From the NCBI GenBank assembly GCA_038209775.1, contig JBBQXK010000004.1, forward strand, positions 1 to 64,000: a stretch of 64,000 bases of DNA, given 5' to 3'. Both the position numbers and the translations under genes were made by a program. Position 1 is the stretch's first letter, and each line of letters starts with the position of its first letter. This document shows, one piece after another, positions 39,961-48,484 of this stretch. A model generated the notes under the pieces. The model ran no database searches and was not told the DNA's origin. It saw nothing but the letters and a program-made list of their open reading frames with translations. Origin of the DNA: JBBQXK01 sp038209775. GTDB taxonomy: Bacteria > Pseudomonadota > Alphaproteobacteria > Rhodobacterales > Rhodobacteraceae.

Positions 39961-40986
39961 TCAGATCCCAAGCATCTCCCGCGCCCGACCCGACGCATAC
40001 AGAAACCCCTCGTCCAACAGCGCCCCCGTCCCCCGCCAACTCCGCGCCCCGGGCGGTGACAGCACGAACCCGCCATGCCTTGCGGCCTGCAGCCGCCGTG
40101 CGTCCTCGGCGTGGTCCCACGTCGCCCCGGCAACCGAGGCCGCATCCCGCGCCCGCCAGTCGCCCGCCAGCTTGTAATGCCGCAGGCACAGCGTCACATC
40201 CGCCACCCGCACACCGTTGGCGCAATGCGGATGGGTCATTGCCTGCACCCCCGGGACATTCCGCACCAGCGTGTGTTTCGACAGGAACGGCGTCTCGCCA
40301 AACACCGCCCGCCGCAGCCCCCCCGACAACAGCCGCACCCCCGGATCGGCACAGAGGTTGTCACGCAGGAACCAGTGAAACCCGATCCCGTCGGCATCGT
40401 GATAGGCGTGCCGCGTCAGCCCCTCCAGCGTGTAGGTATCACAGGCCGCCACCGCCTCGCGGTAGGTCAGCCCCGCCTGCGCCGCCTGATCGCCCGGTGC
40501 GCACAGGTCCAGCATCTGGCCCACCACCGCCGTGAACCCCTCTGCCCCGGCATAGCGCAACAGCGACCCAAGGCCCCCCGGCACCTCGGCCATCTCGTCG
40601 GCATCGGCGAACATCGTCCACCCGCCCCGATACACCCGCGCCGCCGCCATCGCCCGCAACCGCACCTCATGGCGTTTCGCGGGCAGGGGGTTCGACAGCA
40701 CCGTGACCGCCTGAAAACCTTTGGCAATTTCGACTGTGCGGTCAGAGGATCCGTTGTCCACCACCACCACATGCGCCACGCCAAGACCAAGGTGATGCGC
40801 AAGGAACGCAGGCAGGAACCACTCGGCATCCCTGACCAGCACCACCAGCCCCGCCTGATCGTCGGCCAGCGCCACCCGCCCCGACCCATGCAACAGCCGA
40901 AACGCCCCCGCCACCCGCCGCCGGTCGCGAAGGTCAGACAAGCGGCGGGTGATGGCGCTGACGATGCGGGCAGGCAGGGGCATCAC
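39961..40986 (-). CDS. Glycosyltransferase family 2-like protein
   Basis: 341 residues. The GT-A fold start is LVVLVRDAEWFLPAFLAHHL, followed by VVVVDNGSSDRTVEIAKGF, and the DxD motif is in MFADADEM. The C-terminal part has WFLRDNLCADPGVRLL and a His/Cys-containing MTHPHCANG. It resembles the family-2/family-92-like glycosyltransferases found singly in Rhodobacteraceae, likely acting on surface polysaccharide. No membrane segment is evident. The two first codons are both ATG. Not in an operon. Confidence 0.83.
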   Translation of the reverse strand: MMPLPARIVSAITRRLSDLRDRRRVAGAFRLLHGSGRVALADDQAGLVVLVRDAEWFLPAFLAHHLGLGVAHVVVVDNGSSDRTVEIAKGFQAVTVLSNPLPAKRHEVRLRAMAAARVYRGGWTMFADADEMAEVPGGLGSLLRYAGAEGFTAVVGQMLDLCAPGDQAAQAGLTYREAVAACDTYTLEGLTRHAYHDADGIGFHWFLRDNLCADPGVRLLSGGLRRAVFGETPFLSKHTLVRNVPGVQAMTHPHCANGVRVADVTLCLRHYKLAGDWRARDAASVAGATWDHAEDARRLQAARHGGFVLSPPGARSWRGTGALLDEGFLYASGRAREMLGI

Positions 40987-41025
40987 AGGTTCCTCGTCAC
41001 CTCAGCGGCCAAAGCCATGCAGAGC

Positions 41026-41961
41026 CTAACCGACATCCGGCACGACAAAGTAGTCTTCGTCCACTGATCGTAAAACATAGGTCTTGCGCGCCCGCACCCC
41101 CACCTCGTGCTGGATCATCAACCGCGCCAGCCGGTCGCCGTTGATCAGCACGATGCGGTGCTGCACCTTGTTCAAGTAATCCCGCGCCTCTTTCGAGAAA
41201 TCCGAGGTCGTCACGAACACCCCCTTGTTCGCCCCCTCACCGGTCAGCGAGCCGACAAAGGCCTGCAACGCGGGACGCCCGACCCTGCTGTCGGGCGCAT
41301 AGCGTTTGGCCTGGATATAGACCGCATCCAGACCTAGGGCGTCCTCGTTGATGATCCCGTCGATACCGCCATCCCCGGACTTGCCGATGCGCTCGCCCAT
41401 CGCCCGATCCCCGCCGCCATAACCCATCGCCAGCAGCAGATCGACAATGAGTTGTTCGAATTTTTGGGGGTGCATCGCCAGAACTGCTGAAAGAAGATCA
41501 TCGCGCAATGAGGCGTCAACCGCGTTGAAGTCTCGGGCAATCCTCTCCTCAGGGGTCTCCTGTTGTGGGCCCGTTATTGCTGTCGGCGTGCTTGCCGTAA
41601 TCCCGCTAACCCCTTCTGCATCCCGCTCGCGCCATTCAAGGTATCCTGGTAAACGTTCCAAGGCCTTGAGGTCTATTCTGGACGCTCCGCTGGCAAGCAG
41701 TTGACGCCCCTCGTTCGTGATCAGATGGCGATTGCGACTTGGGCTGGTGAGCAGCCCGGCCTTCGACATGTACGTTCGCGCCCAATGAGTACGGTTGGCG
41801 AAAGTCGTCATTGTTCCACTCGGGTTTAATTCCGCAGCTTCTTCATCGCTGATGTTGAACTCTTTCTGCAGCGCAGGAAGACATTGTGAAACATTGGTGT
41901 TCCCCCCGCCGAATAGCTTGAGGAGAGGTAGCATCAGTGATTGAAAATCCGGTACTGGCAT
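41026..41961 (-). CDS. mrr: Mrr-family restriction endonuclease
   Basis: 311 residues. N-terminal winged-helix Mrr_N domain (LMLPLLKLFGGGNTNVSQCL, THWARTYMSKAGLL, ITNEGRQLL) and C-terminal PD-(D/E)xK nuclease (LIVDLLLAMGYGGGDRAMGE, KSGDGGIDGIINED, VYIQAKRYA) with the D...QAK catalytic residues. Such type IV enzymes cut methylated foreign DNA. Start at 41961 follows GTGAGGG; the longer frame reaches 42009. The 5' half is visibly richer in A+T than both neighbours, a sign of lateral acquisition. It stands alone, without methylase partners. Confidence 0.92.
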   Translation of the reverse strand: MPVPDFQSLMLPLLKLFGGGNTNVSQCLPALQKEFNISDEEAAELNPSGTMTTFANRTHWARTYMSKAGLLTSPSRNRHLITNEGRQLLASGASRIDLKALERLPGYLEWRERDAEGVSGITASTPTAITGPQQETPEERIARDFNAVDASLRDDLLSAVLAMHPQKFEQLIVDLLLAMGYGGGDRAMGERIGKSGDGGIDGIINEDALGLDAVYIQAKRYAPDSRVGRPALQAFVGSLTGEGANKGVFVTTSDFSKEARDYLNKVQHRIVLINGDRLARLMIQHEVGVRARKTYVLRSVDEDYFVVPDVG

Positions 41962-42022
41962 GGAACCCTCACTTTTGACTAGCGGCCCATGACACTGCAG
42001 CAATGTCAATCCAGAGCCTTAT

Positions 42023-43936
42023 TCACGCCCGCCTTCCCACCACTGCCACCCCCAGCACCCCCAACACCTTCGCCTCGATCTGCGCCGCGTCCATCCCCGC
42101 CACGCGGTACATCGCCTCGGGTGAGGCTTGGTCGATGAACACATCCGGCAGTACCATACTGCGATACTTCAGCCCGCGGTCGAACACCCCCTCATCGGCC
42201 AGCAACTGCGCGACGTGTGACCCGAAGCCCCCCACGGCCCCCTCTTCGATGGTGATGACTGCCTCGTGATGTGCTGCCAGTTGCAGGATCAGATCCCGGT
42301 CCAGCGGCTTGGCGAACCGCGCATCCGCGACAGTGGGTGACAACCCGCGCGCGGCCAGAGCCTCGGCGGCCTTCATCACCTCGGACAGCCGGGTGCCAAA
42401 CGACAACAGCGCCACGCGCGTTCCTTCGCGGATCACGCGGCCTCGACCGATCTCCAGCGGAACTCCACGCGCGGGCATCTCGACCCCCACGCCGTCGCCA
42501 CGCGGAAAACGGAACGCAATCGGCCCGTCGTCATGCGCCACTGCGGTGGCCACCATGTGGACCAGTTCCGCCTCATCCGCCGCCGCCATCACCACGAACC
42601 CCGGCAGGTTGGCGAGATATGCCACATCGAACGCCCCCGCATGTGTGGCCCCGTCCGCACCCACCAGCCCGGCCCGGTCAATCGCGAACCGTACAGGCAA
42701 ACGCTGGATCGCCACGTCATGCACCACCTGATCGTAGCCGCGCTGCAGGAACGTGGAATAGATCGCGCAGAACGGCTTCATCCCCCCCGCCGCCAGCCCG
42801 GCGCTGAACGTGACCGCGTGCTGCTCGGCAATCCCCACGTCAAAGCACCGCTTCGGGAACCGCTCGGCAAAGAGGTTGAGGCCCGTACCATCCGGCATCG
42901 CTGCCGTCACCGCCACGATCCGCGCATCGGTTTCCGCCTCTGCCACCAGCGACTGCGCGAACACCTTGGTATAGCCCGGCGCATTCGACGCAGCCTTGGC
43001 CTGCACCCCGGTCAGCACATCGAATTTTCCGGTCGCATGGCCACGGTCGCGGGCGGTTTCGGCGGGGGGGTATCCCTTGCCCTTTTTCGTGATGACATGG
43101 ATCAGCATCGGCCCCGTCGCCCGCGCGCGCACGGTGCGCAGCACGGGCAGCAACTGGTCCAGATCATGGCCGTCGATGGGGCCGACATAGGAAAACCCCA
43201 GCTCTTCGAACAACGTGCCGCCCACAGTCATGCTTTTCAGCATTTCCTTCGCCCGCCGCGCGCCCTCTTGCAGCGGTTCCGGCAACAGGCTGACCATCCC
43301 CTTTGCCGCCGATTTCAGTTCCTGAAACGGCGCGCCGGCATAGAGGCGCGACAGGTACGACGACAGCGCGCCCACCGGCGGCGCAATCGACATCTCGTTG
43401 TCGTTCAGCACCACGAACAACCGCTTCTTCAACGCGCCTGCGTTGTTCATCGCTTCAAACGCCATGCCCGCACTCATGGCCCCGTCGCCGATCACCGCCA
43501 CGGCATCCCCGGGATCGCCGCCCAGATCGGCGGCCATGGCAAAGCCCAAAGCGGCGCTGATCGAGGTGGAGCTATGCGCGGCACCAAAGGGGTCATAGGG
43601 CGACTCGGACCGTTTGGTGAACCCCGACAGGCCCCCTTCGGTCCGCAATGTACGGATGCGGTCGCGCCGCCCGGTGATGATCTTGTGGGGGTAACACTGG
43701 TGGCCCACGTCCCAGATGATCTTGTCGCGCGGGGTGTCGAACACGGCGTGCAGCGCCACGGTCAGTTCCACGACGCCCAGACCGGCCCCCAGATGGCCGC
43801 CAGTCACCGACACGGCGGATATCGTCTCGGCCCGCACCTCATCGGCCAAAACGCGCAACTCGCGGTCGGTCAGGCGGCGCACATCGGCGGGAAGGTGAAC
43901 GCGGTCCAGAAGCGGGGTTTTCGGTCGGTCGGTCAT
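42023..43936 (-). CDS. dxs: 1-deoxy-D-xylulose-5-phosphate synthase
   Basis: A 637-residue TPP enzyme of the MEP isoprenoid pathway (pyruvate + glyceraldehyde 3-phosphate to DXP). Visible blocks are IIWDVGHQCYPHKIITGRRD, the TPP motif VIGDGAMSAGMAFEAMNNAG, GVDGHDLD-like PIDGHDLDQL, and the transketolase central RCFDVGIAEQHAVTFSAGLA. Full length. 13 bases after ispA in the leftward operon HDAC-like, xseB, ispA, dxs. It supplies isoprenoids for quinones and any carotenoids or bacteriochlorophyll. Confidence 0.97.
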   Translation of the reverse strand: MTDRPKTPLLDRVHLPADVRRLTDRELRVLADEVRAETISAVSVTGGHLGAGLGVVELTVALHAVFDTPRDKIIWDVGHQCYPHKIITGRRDRIRTLRTEGGLSGFTKRSESPYDPFGAAHSSTSISAALGFAMAADLGGDPGDAVAVIGDGAMSAGMAFEAMNNAGALKKRLFVVLNDNEMSIAPPVGALSSYLSRLYAGAPFQELKSAAKGMVSLLPEPLQEGARRAKEMLKSMTVGGTLFEELGFSYVGPIDGHDLDQLLPVLRTVRARATGPMLIHVITKKGKGYPPAETARDRGHATGKFDVLTGVQAKAASNAPGYTKVFAQSLVAEAETDARIVAVTAAMPDGTGLNLFAERFPKRCFDVGIAEQHAVTFSAGLAAGGMKPFCAIYSTFLQRGYDQVVHDVAIQRLPVRFAIDRAGLVGADGATHAGAFDVAYLANLPGFVVMAAADEAELVHMVATAVAHDDGPIAFRFPRGDGVGVEMPARGVPLEIGRGRVIREGTRVALLSFGTRLSEVMKAAEALAARGLSPTVADARFAKPLDRDLILQLAAHHEAVITIEEGAVGGFGSHVAQLLADEGVFDRGLKYRSMVLPDVFIDQASPEAMYRVAGMDAAQIEAKVLGVLGVAVVGRRA

Positions 43937-43949
43937 AGGTCGTCCAATC

Positions 43950-44819
43950 TCAGGTATTGCGCGCGATCACGAACCGCGCGGCCTCTGCCAGCGCGTCAGC
44001 CCTGGCACCATAGGGTTCGAGGGCAGCCTCGGCCTCGGCCACCAGCGCCGCAGCGCGGCTGCGCGCCCCGGAAAGGCCCAAAAGCGAAACAAAGGTGGCC
44101 TTGCCCGCACCCGCATCCTTGCCCACACGCTTGCCGGTCGCGGCCTCGGTCCCCACAGCGTCCAGAATGTCATCGGCAATCTGGAACGCCAGCCCCAGCG
44201 CCGTGGCATAGCGGCGCAGCGGGCCCGCATCGGCCCCGGCCAGTACCGCCCCCGTCGTAGCGGCCCAGCCGATAAGCGCGCCGGTCTTGCCCGCCTGCAT
44301 CGCCTCGATCTGGTCCAAAGTCAGCGGCACCGATGCCGTCTCGGCGGCAATGTCCAGCGCCTGACCCAGCACCATGCCCTGTGCGCCGGCGGCTTGCGCC
44401 ATCCCCCGCACCAGCGTCAGCCGCACGGCATCCGACCCCAGCACCGGGTCGCACAAAAGATCAAACGCCAGCGTCTGCAACGCATCGCCTGCCAGCACCG
44501 CCGTCGCCTGATCCCACTTCACATGCACCGTCGGCAGCCCGCGCCGCAGATCATCGTCATCCATGCAGGGCAGGTCGTCATGGATCAGCGAATAGGCATG
44601 CACCGCCTCGATCGCCGCCGCCGCAGCCACCGACTGCGCCAGCGGCACGCCCAGCATCGCCGCCCCCTCGATCACCAGAAACGCGCGGATCCGCTTGCCA
44701 CCCGCCACGGCATAGCGCATCGCCTGCACCACGGGTTCGTCGCCCATCCCTGCCAAAGCATCGTCCAGCCGCGCCTGTACCGCCGCCTGCACGACGGCAA
44801 GCCGGTCAGGAAAGCTCAC
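43950..44819 (-). CDS. ispA: Farnesyl diphosphate synthase (polyprenyl synthetase family)
   Basis: A 289-residue prenyltransferase making FPP from IPP and DMAPP. First Asp-rich motif YSLIHDDLPCMDDDDLRRG and second LAFQIADDILDAVG are intact, with GGKRIRAFLVIEGA upstream. ATG overlaps the xseB stop by 4 bases and dxs follows, the standard xseB-ispA-dxs order. Geranylgeranyl synthase is an alternative, but the cluster favours FPP synthase. Confidence 0.95.
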   Translation of the reverse strand: MSFPDRLAVVQAAVQARLDDALAGMGDEPVVQAMRYAVAGGKRIRAFLVIEGAAMLGVPLAQSVAAAAAIEAVHAYSLIHDDLPCMDDDDLRRGLPTVHVKWDQATAVLAGDALQTLAFDLLCDPVLGSDAVRLTLVRGMAQAAGAQGMVLGQALDIAAETASVPLTLDQIEAMQAGKTGALIGWAATTGAVLAGADAGPLRRYATALGLAFQIADDILDAVGTEAATGKRVGKDAGAGKATFVSLLGLSGARSRAAALVAEAEAALEPYGARADALAEAARFVIARNT

Positions 44820-45049
44820 AACCCCTCCGCCGGGACGGTGCCCACGGCACGGCCCTCGGCGGCGCGGATCAGTTCCACCTTGGCCTCGGCGGCGCGCAAA
44901 AGATCGGCGCAGCGCGCCTTCAGCGCCGCCCCACGTTCATACAGCGCGATCGACGCCTCCAGCGCCACCTCGCCGCGTTCCAGCTGGCCCACGACGGATT
45001 CCAGCGCCGCCATCGCCTCTTCGAAACTCATCGCCGCAATATCGGTCAT
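44816..45049 (-). CDS. xseB: Exodeoxyribonuclease VII small subunit
   Basis: A 77-residue subunit of ExoVII. The family motif SFEEAMAALESVVGQLERGE followed by ALEASIALYERG is complete, forming the helical hairpin that binds XseA. The short C-terminal tail (EGRAVGTVPAEGL) is typical. It overlaps both the upstream HDAC-like gene and the downstream ispA gene by 4 bases. Confidence 0.96.
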   Translation of the reverse strand: MTDIAAMSFEEAMAALESVVGQLERGEVALEASIALYERGAALKARCADLLRAAEAKVELIRAAEGRAVGTVPAEGL

Positions 45050-45972
45050 CGCCCACGCTCCGTCAGCATCCCCACATGCGCCGCCACACTCGCGGTCAGC
45101 GCCGCCAGATCATAGCCGCCCTCCAGCACGGAAACCACCCGGCCCCCACAGACCTGCGAAGCCACATCGCAAATCCGCCCGGTCAACCAGCCGAAATCCT
45201 GCGTGGTCCAGCCAAGCCCGCCCAGCGGATCATCCTCATGGGCATCGAACCCGGCGGAAATCAGGATCAGGTCAGGCTTCCAGTCCATGAGGCGCGGGAA
45301 CACCACGCCGTCATACGCCGCCAGCATCGCCGCCCCGCCGCCGCCCGCCTGCATCTGCAGGTTCATCACCTGCCCATGCGCGCCGACCTCCGAAGGGTCG
45401 CCAGTGCCGGGATACAAGGGGTGCTGGTGCGTCGACACGAACAGCGCCCGCCCCTCGTTCCACAGCAAATCCTGCGTGCCGTTGCCGTGATGCACATCGA
45501 AATCCACCACCGCCACCCGCGACAGCCCATGATGATCCAGCGCCCGCCTCGCCCCGATGGCCACATTGCCGAACAGGCAGAACCCCATCGGCGTCGCCGT
45601 CTCGGCATGGTGCCCGGGGGGACGCACGCCGACAAAGGCATTCGCCACCTCGCCCGCCACCACCGCATCCACCGCCGCACAAACCCCACCCACGCCCCGC
45701 AGGGCGGCGGTCAGCGATCCCGGCGACAGCGACGTCTCGCCGTCCAGCCTTGTGCGCCCGGTCTCGGGCACTGCGGCGCGGATGGCGTCCAGATACGCCG
45801 CCGGATGGCACCGCCACACCTCGGCATCCTCGGCCATCGGTGCCTCGCGCCGCGCTACGTCCAGCCCTGACAGCCCCGCTTCGACCGCCCGCAGCCGGTC
45901 CACCTGTTCCGGGTGCCCGCGCGGGTTAACGTGCAAGAGACAATCATCGTGCATATAGACTGCGGTAGCCAA
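45046..45972 (-). CDS. Histone deacetylase-family (acetylpolyamine amidohydrolase-like) protein
   Basis: A 308-residue zinc amidohydrolase of the class II HDAC type. Catalytic segments: RPPGHHAETATPMGFCLFGN (His pair), VVDFDVHHGNGTQDL (Asp, His zinc ligands), AGFDAHEDDPLG (second zinc Asp) and LEGGYDLAAL. I start at TTG 45972, since AAAGGGGA precedes it and homologues begin a few residues before MHDDCLLH; ATG 45954 is the alternative, and the long upstream frame runs into the response regulator gene. In bacteria such enzymes act on acetylated polyamines or small amides. Overlaps xseB by 4 bases. Confidence 0.9.
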   Translation of the reverse strand: MATAVYMHDDCLLHVNPRGHPEQVDRLRAVEAGLSGLDVARREAPMAEDAEVWRCHPAAYLDAIRAAVPETGRTRLDGETSLSPGSLTAALRGVGGVCAAVDAVVAGEVANAFVGVRPPGHHAETATPMGFCLFGNVAIGARRALDHHGLSRVAVVDFDVHHGNGTQDLLWNEGRALFVSTHQHPLYPGTGDPSEVGAHGQVMNLQMQAGGGGAAMLAAYDGVVFPRLMDWKPDLILISAGFDAHEDDPLGGLGWTTQDFGWLTGRICDVASQVCGGRVVSVLEGGYDLAALTASVAAHVGMLTERGR

Positions 45973-45992
45973 ACCCCGTCCCCTTTCATCTT

Positions 45993-46089
45993 TGCACAAA
46001 TATCCTCGGGGGGTCGCCCATCGAGTCCGCCATCGGTTCAAGGCCGATGGGCGACGGGGCAGACAGCCCCCCGGCCTCTCCGCCGGGAC
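45993..46089. repeat. G/C-tract hairpin repeat, copy C with inserted hairpin
   Basis: Begins TTTGCACAAATATCCTCGGGGGG as in the other copies (read it as TTTGCACAAATA plus C-rich start plus G6) but has a TCGCCCATCG...CGATGGGCGA stem-loop (46015-46053 region) inserted before the closing CCCCCC. It lies between the response regulator stop and the HDAC-like start. Confidence 0.55.
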
Positions 46090-46096
46090 GACCCTT

Positions 46097-46810
46097 TCAG
46101 TCCGGCGCCAGCATATACCCCGACCCGCGCACAGTCTGCAGATAGCGCGGCTGTTTCGGATCGCTTTCGATCTTGCGGCGCAACCGGGTGATCTGCACAT
46201 CCACCGCCCGGTCGCTGTTCTTTTCCGCCTCGTCATCCTCGGGCTTGAGGTCACCCACCAGCCTGTCGCGCCCCACCGGCTGGCCCGGGGCGGCGGCAAA
46301 GATGCGCATCAGTTGCGCCTCGGTCGCGGTCAGGCGCACCGGGTCGGTGCCGCGCCACAACTCGCCCCGGTCGATGTCATAGCGCACGGCGCCCAGATGC
46401 AGCACGCGCGGCCCCGGTTCCACCCGCACCTGCGGCACCCGGCGCAGGATGGCGTTGATGCGCAGCAGCAACTCCTTCGGCTCGAACGGTTTCACCAGAT
46501 AGTCATCCGCCCCCGCCTCGAACCCCTCGATCCGGCTGGCCGTCTCGCCCCGCGCCGTCAGCAGCAGGATCGGCACCGTCATCCGCCGCCGCAGATCACG
46601 CGTCAACTCGATCCCGTCCTCGCCCGGCATCATCACGTCCAGCACCACCAGATCGAACTCCAGCCCGGCCAGCAGCCTGCGCGCCTGCCCGGCACTGCGC
46701 GCGATGGTCACCAGAAAACCGTTCCGCATCAGGAACTTCTGCAAAAGCCCCCGGATGCGTTCGTCGTCATCGACGACCAGAAGATGTGCCTGCGGATCGG
46801 CCGGGATCAT
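46097..46810 (-). CDS. petR: OmpR-family response regulator, PetR-like
   Basis: A 237-residue response regulator: receiver with LLVVDDDERIRGLL acidic pair, phospho-Asp in LVVLDVMMPGEDG, and Lys in YLVKPFEPKELL, then an OmpR/PhoB winged helix (LTATEAQLMRIFAAAPGQPV, RAVDVQITRLRRKIE). Its ATG overlaps the stop of a MarR-type gene, the arrangement of petPR in Rhodobacter, and length and sequence style fit PetR. No kinase gene is adjacent. In Rhodobacter capsulatus petPR precede petABC; here they do not, so the symbol is a homology-based guess. Confidence 0.75.
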   Translation of the reverse strand: MIPADPQAHLLVVDDDERIRGLLQKFLMRNGFLVTIARSAGQARRLLAGLEFDLVVLDVMMPGEDGIELTRDLRRRMTVPILLLTARGETASRIEGFEAGADDYLVKPFEPKELLLRINAILRRVPQVRVEPGPRVLHLGAVRYDIDRGELWRGTDPVRLTATEAQLMRIFAAAPGQPVGRDRLVGDLKPEDDEAEKNSDRAVDVQITRLRRKIESDPKQPRYLQTVRGSGYMLAPD

Positions 46811-47304
46811 GGGTTGCCCTCTTTCAGGCTGTGATAGCCTTTTCGCATCTCGGGGTCCATCATCGCCTCCAGCACCTGCCGGAACCCCTGCACCGCCACC
46901 GGCCCCGCCGCCCGATACGCCGCCCGCATCCGCGCCCTTTGCGCATCCGACAGCGCCCGTTCCAGTTCCGCCCCCCTTGCCGTCAGATGCAGATGCCGCT
47001 CACGCTTGTCGGCCACCCCCACCCGCGCCTCGACCAGCCCGTCGTCGACCAGCGTCCGCAGCACCCGGTTCAGCGATTGCTTGGTCACCGCCAGAATCGA
47101 CAAAAGGTTGTTCACCGTGGTGCCCGGCGACCGATGGATGAAATGGACCGCCCGGTGATGCGCACGGCCATAATCCATCCCTTCCAGAATACGGTCCGGG
47201 TCGGCGGTAAAGCCGCGATAGGCAAAGAACATCGCCTCGATCCCCTTGCGCAATTGCTCGTCCGTCAGAAACAGAAGTCCCTCACCGCCGCCGCTGTCCG
47301 CCAT
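46807..47304 (-). CDS. petP: MarR-type regulator, PetP-like
   Basis: 165 residues of winged-helix regulator: YGRAHHRAVHFIHRSPGTTV, LLSILAVTKQSLNRVLRTLV (recognition helix) and GLVEARVGVADKRERHLHLT (wing). The alternate start at 47307 is one codon earlier; the frame to 47379 crosses a promoter. GGAGGGG precedes the ATG. Translationally coupled to the PetR-like gene. It diverges from ilvE across about 143 bases containing a GTCA-N7-TGAC repeat that could be its operator. Confidence 0.75.
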   Translation of the reverse strand: MADSGGGEGLLFLTDEQLRKGIEAMFFAYRGFTADPDRILEGMDYGRAHHRAVHFIHRSPGTTVNNLLSILAVTKQSLNRVLRTLVDDGLVEARVGVADKRERHLHLTARGAELERALSDAQRARMRAAYRAAGPVAVQGFRQVLEAMMDPEMRKGYHSLKEGNP

Positions 47305-47334
47305 CATCCGCCCCTCCGCTGGCCATGATTTTAT

Positions 47335-47373
47335 GTCAGCCTTGTTGACTTTCCAAGGCGCAACTGCTACCTC
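47335..47373 (+). promoter_or_regulatory. ilvE promoter with GTCA-N7-TGAC repeat
   Basis: TTGACT (47345-47350), 17 bases, TACCTC (47368-47373) forms a fair sigma-70-like promoter for ilvE. The imperfect inverted repeat GTCAGCCTTGTTGAC (47335-47349) overlaps the -35, a place where the divergent MarR-type protein could bind. Confidence 0.45.
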
Positions 47374-47447
47374 CGCCACCCATTTGGCGCAATATTATGT
47401 CCGAAGCGGACCTATACGGCGCAACAATCGCAAAACAGGGGGATGCG

Positions 47448-48314
47448 ATGGCTGGCTATGACGACCGCGACGGCAAGATCTGGATGGACGGGGCACTGGT
47501 CGACTGGCGCGATGCCAATGTGCATATCCTGACCCATGGCCTGCATTATGCCAGCGCGGTGTTTGAGGGTGAGCGGTGCTATAACGGGCGCATCTTCAAG
47601 GGGCATGAGCATTCCGAACGCCTGCGCATTTCGGGCGAACTTCTGGACATGCCACTGCCTTATACGGCGGACGAGATTGACGCGGCCAAGGCGGCGGTGC
47701 TCGCGGCCAACGGCCTGACCGACGCCTATGTCCGCGCCATCGCCTGGCGCGGCGTGGGTGAGGATATGGGCGTTGCAGCCAAACGCAATCCGATCCGGCT
47801 GGCGGTGGCGTGCTGGACCTGGGGCAACTATTACGGCGACGCCAAGATGAAGGGCGCCAAGCTGGACATCGCCAAGTGGAAACGCCCCTCGCCCGAAACC
47901 ATCCCCTGTGCGGCCAAGGCGTCGGGTCTGTACATGATCTGCACCATGTCCAAACACGCCGCCGAGGCGAAGGGCTGTTCCGACGCCATGATGTTCGACT
48001 ATCGCGGTTATGTGGCCGAGGCGACGGGTGCGAACATCTTTTTCGTCAAGGACGGCGAGGTGCATACGCCCCTGGCCGATGCCTTCCTGAACGGCATCAC
48101 CCGGCAGTCGGTGATAACGATGCTGAAAGACATGCAGATCAAGGTCCACGAACGCCACATCATGCCGGACGAGCTTGAGGGTTTTCAGCAGTGCTGGCTG
48201 ACCGGCACCGCCGCCGAAGTGACGCCGGTGGGCGAAATTGGGCCGTACAGGTTCGAGGTCGGCGCCCTGACACAGCGGGTGGCGATGGACTATGAGAAAC
48301 TGGTGCGGGCGTAG
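47448..48314 (+). CDS. ilvE: Branched-chain amino acid aminotransferase
   Basis: A 288-residue class IV PLP aminotransferase catalysing the last step of Ile, Leu and Val synthesis. Features are IWMDGALVDWRDANVHILTH, the CAAKASGLYMICTMSKHAAE segment with the PLP-lysine region, and YVAEATGANIFFVKDGEVHT with the class IV signature. Start at 47448 (MAGYDDRDGKIW) follows AGGGGGA and matches homologues; 17 codons of open frame upstream are excluded. Single-gene transcript. Confidence 0.94.
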   Translation: MAGYDDRDGKIWMDGALVDWRDANVHILTHGLHYASAVFEGERCYNGRIFKGHEHSERLRISGELLDMPLPYTADEIDAAKAAVLAANGLTDAYVRAIAWRGVGEDMGVAAKRNPIRLAVACWTWGNYYGDAKMKGAKLDIAKWKRPSPETIPCAAKASGLYMICTMSKHAAEAKGCSDAMMFDYRGYVAEATGANIFFVKDGEVHTPLADAFLNGITRQSVITMLKDMQIKVHERHIMPDELEGFQQCWLTGTAAEVTPVGEIGPYRFEVGALTQRVAMDYEKLVRA

Positions 48315-48390
48315 TCAGTCTGCGACGGGTGGCCCGCGCGGTACAGGGCGACCCCACAAGCGATAGTGGGGGGGATTCGCGTTGAGCAGC

Positions 48391-48439
48391 AAAAGCCGAT
48401 TTCTTCAAAGAAATCGGACCGGAGTTTTTGAAAACTCCG
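48391..48439 (-). terminator. Two-palindrome terminator after the S8 protease gene (leftward)
   Basis: Read leftward: CGGAGTTTT stem-loop (48439-48420), three bases, CGATTTCTT stem-loop (48416-48397), then GCTTTT. These are modules one and three of the array at 1189-1261 with the middle hairpin absent. It lies 46 bases beyond the protease stop and 77 bases beyond the convergent ilvE stop. Confidence 0.8.
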
Positions 48440-48484
48440 AAGCGGCGGTTGGGGCAAGGTGCGGCGCACACGCAATGTGCTACT

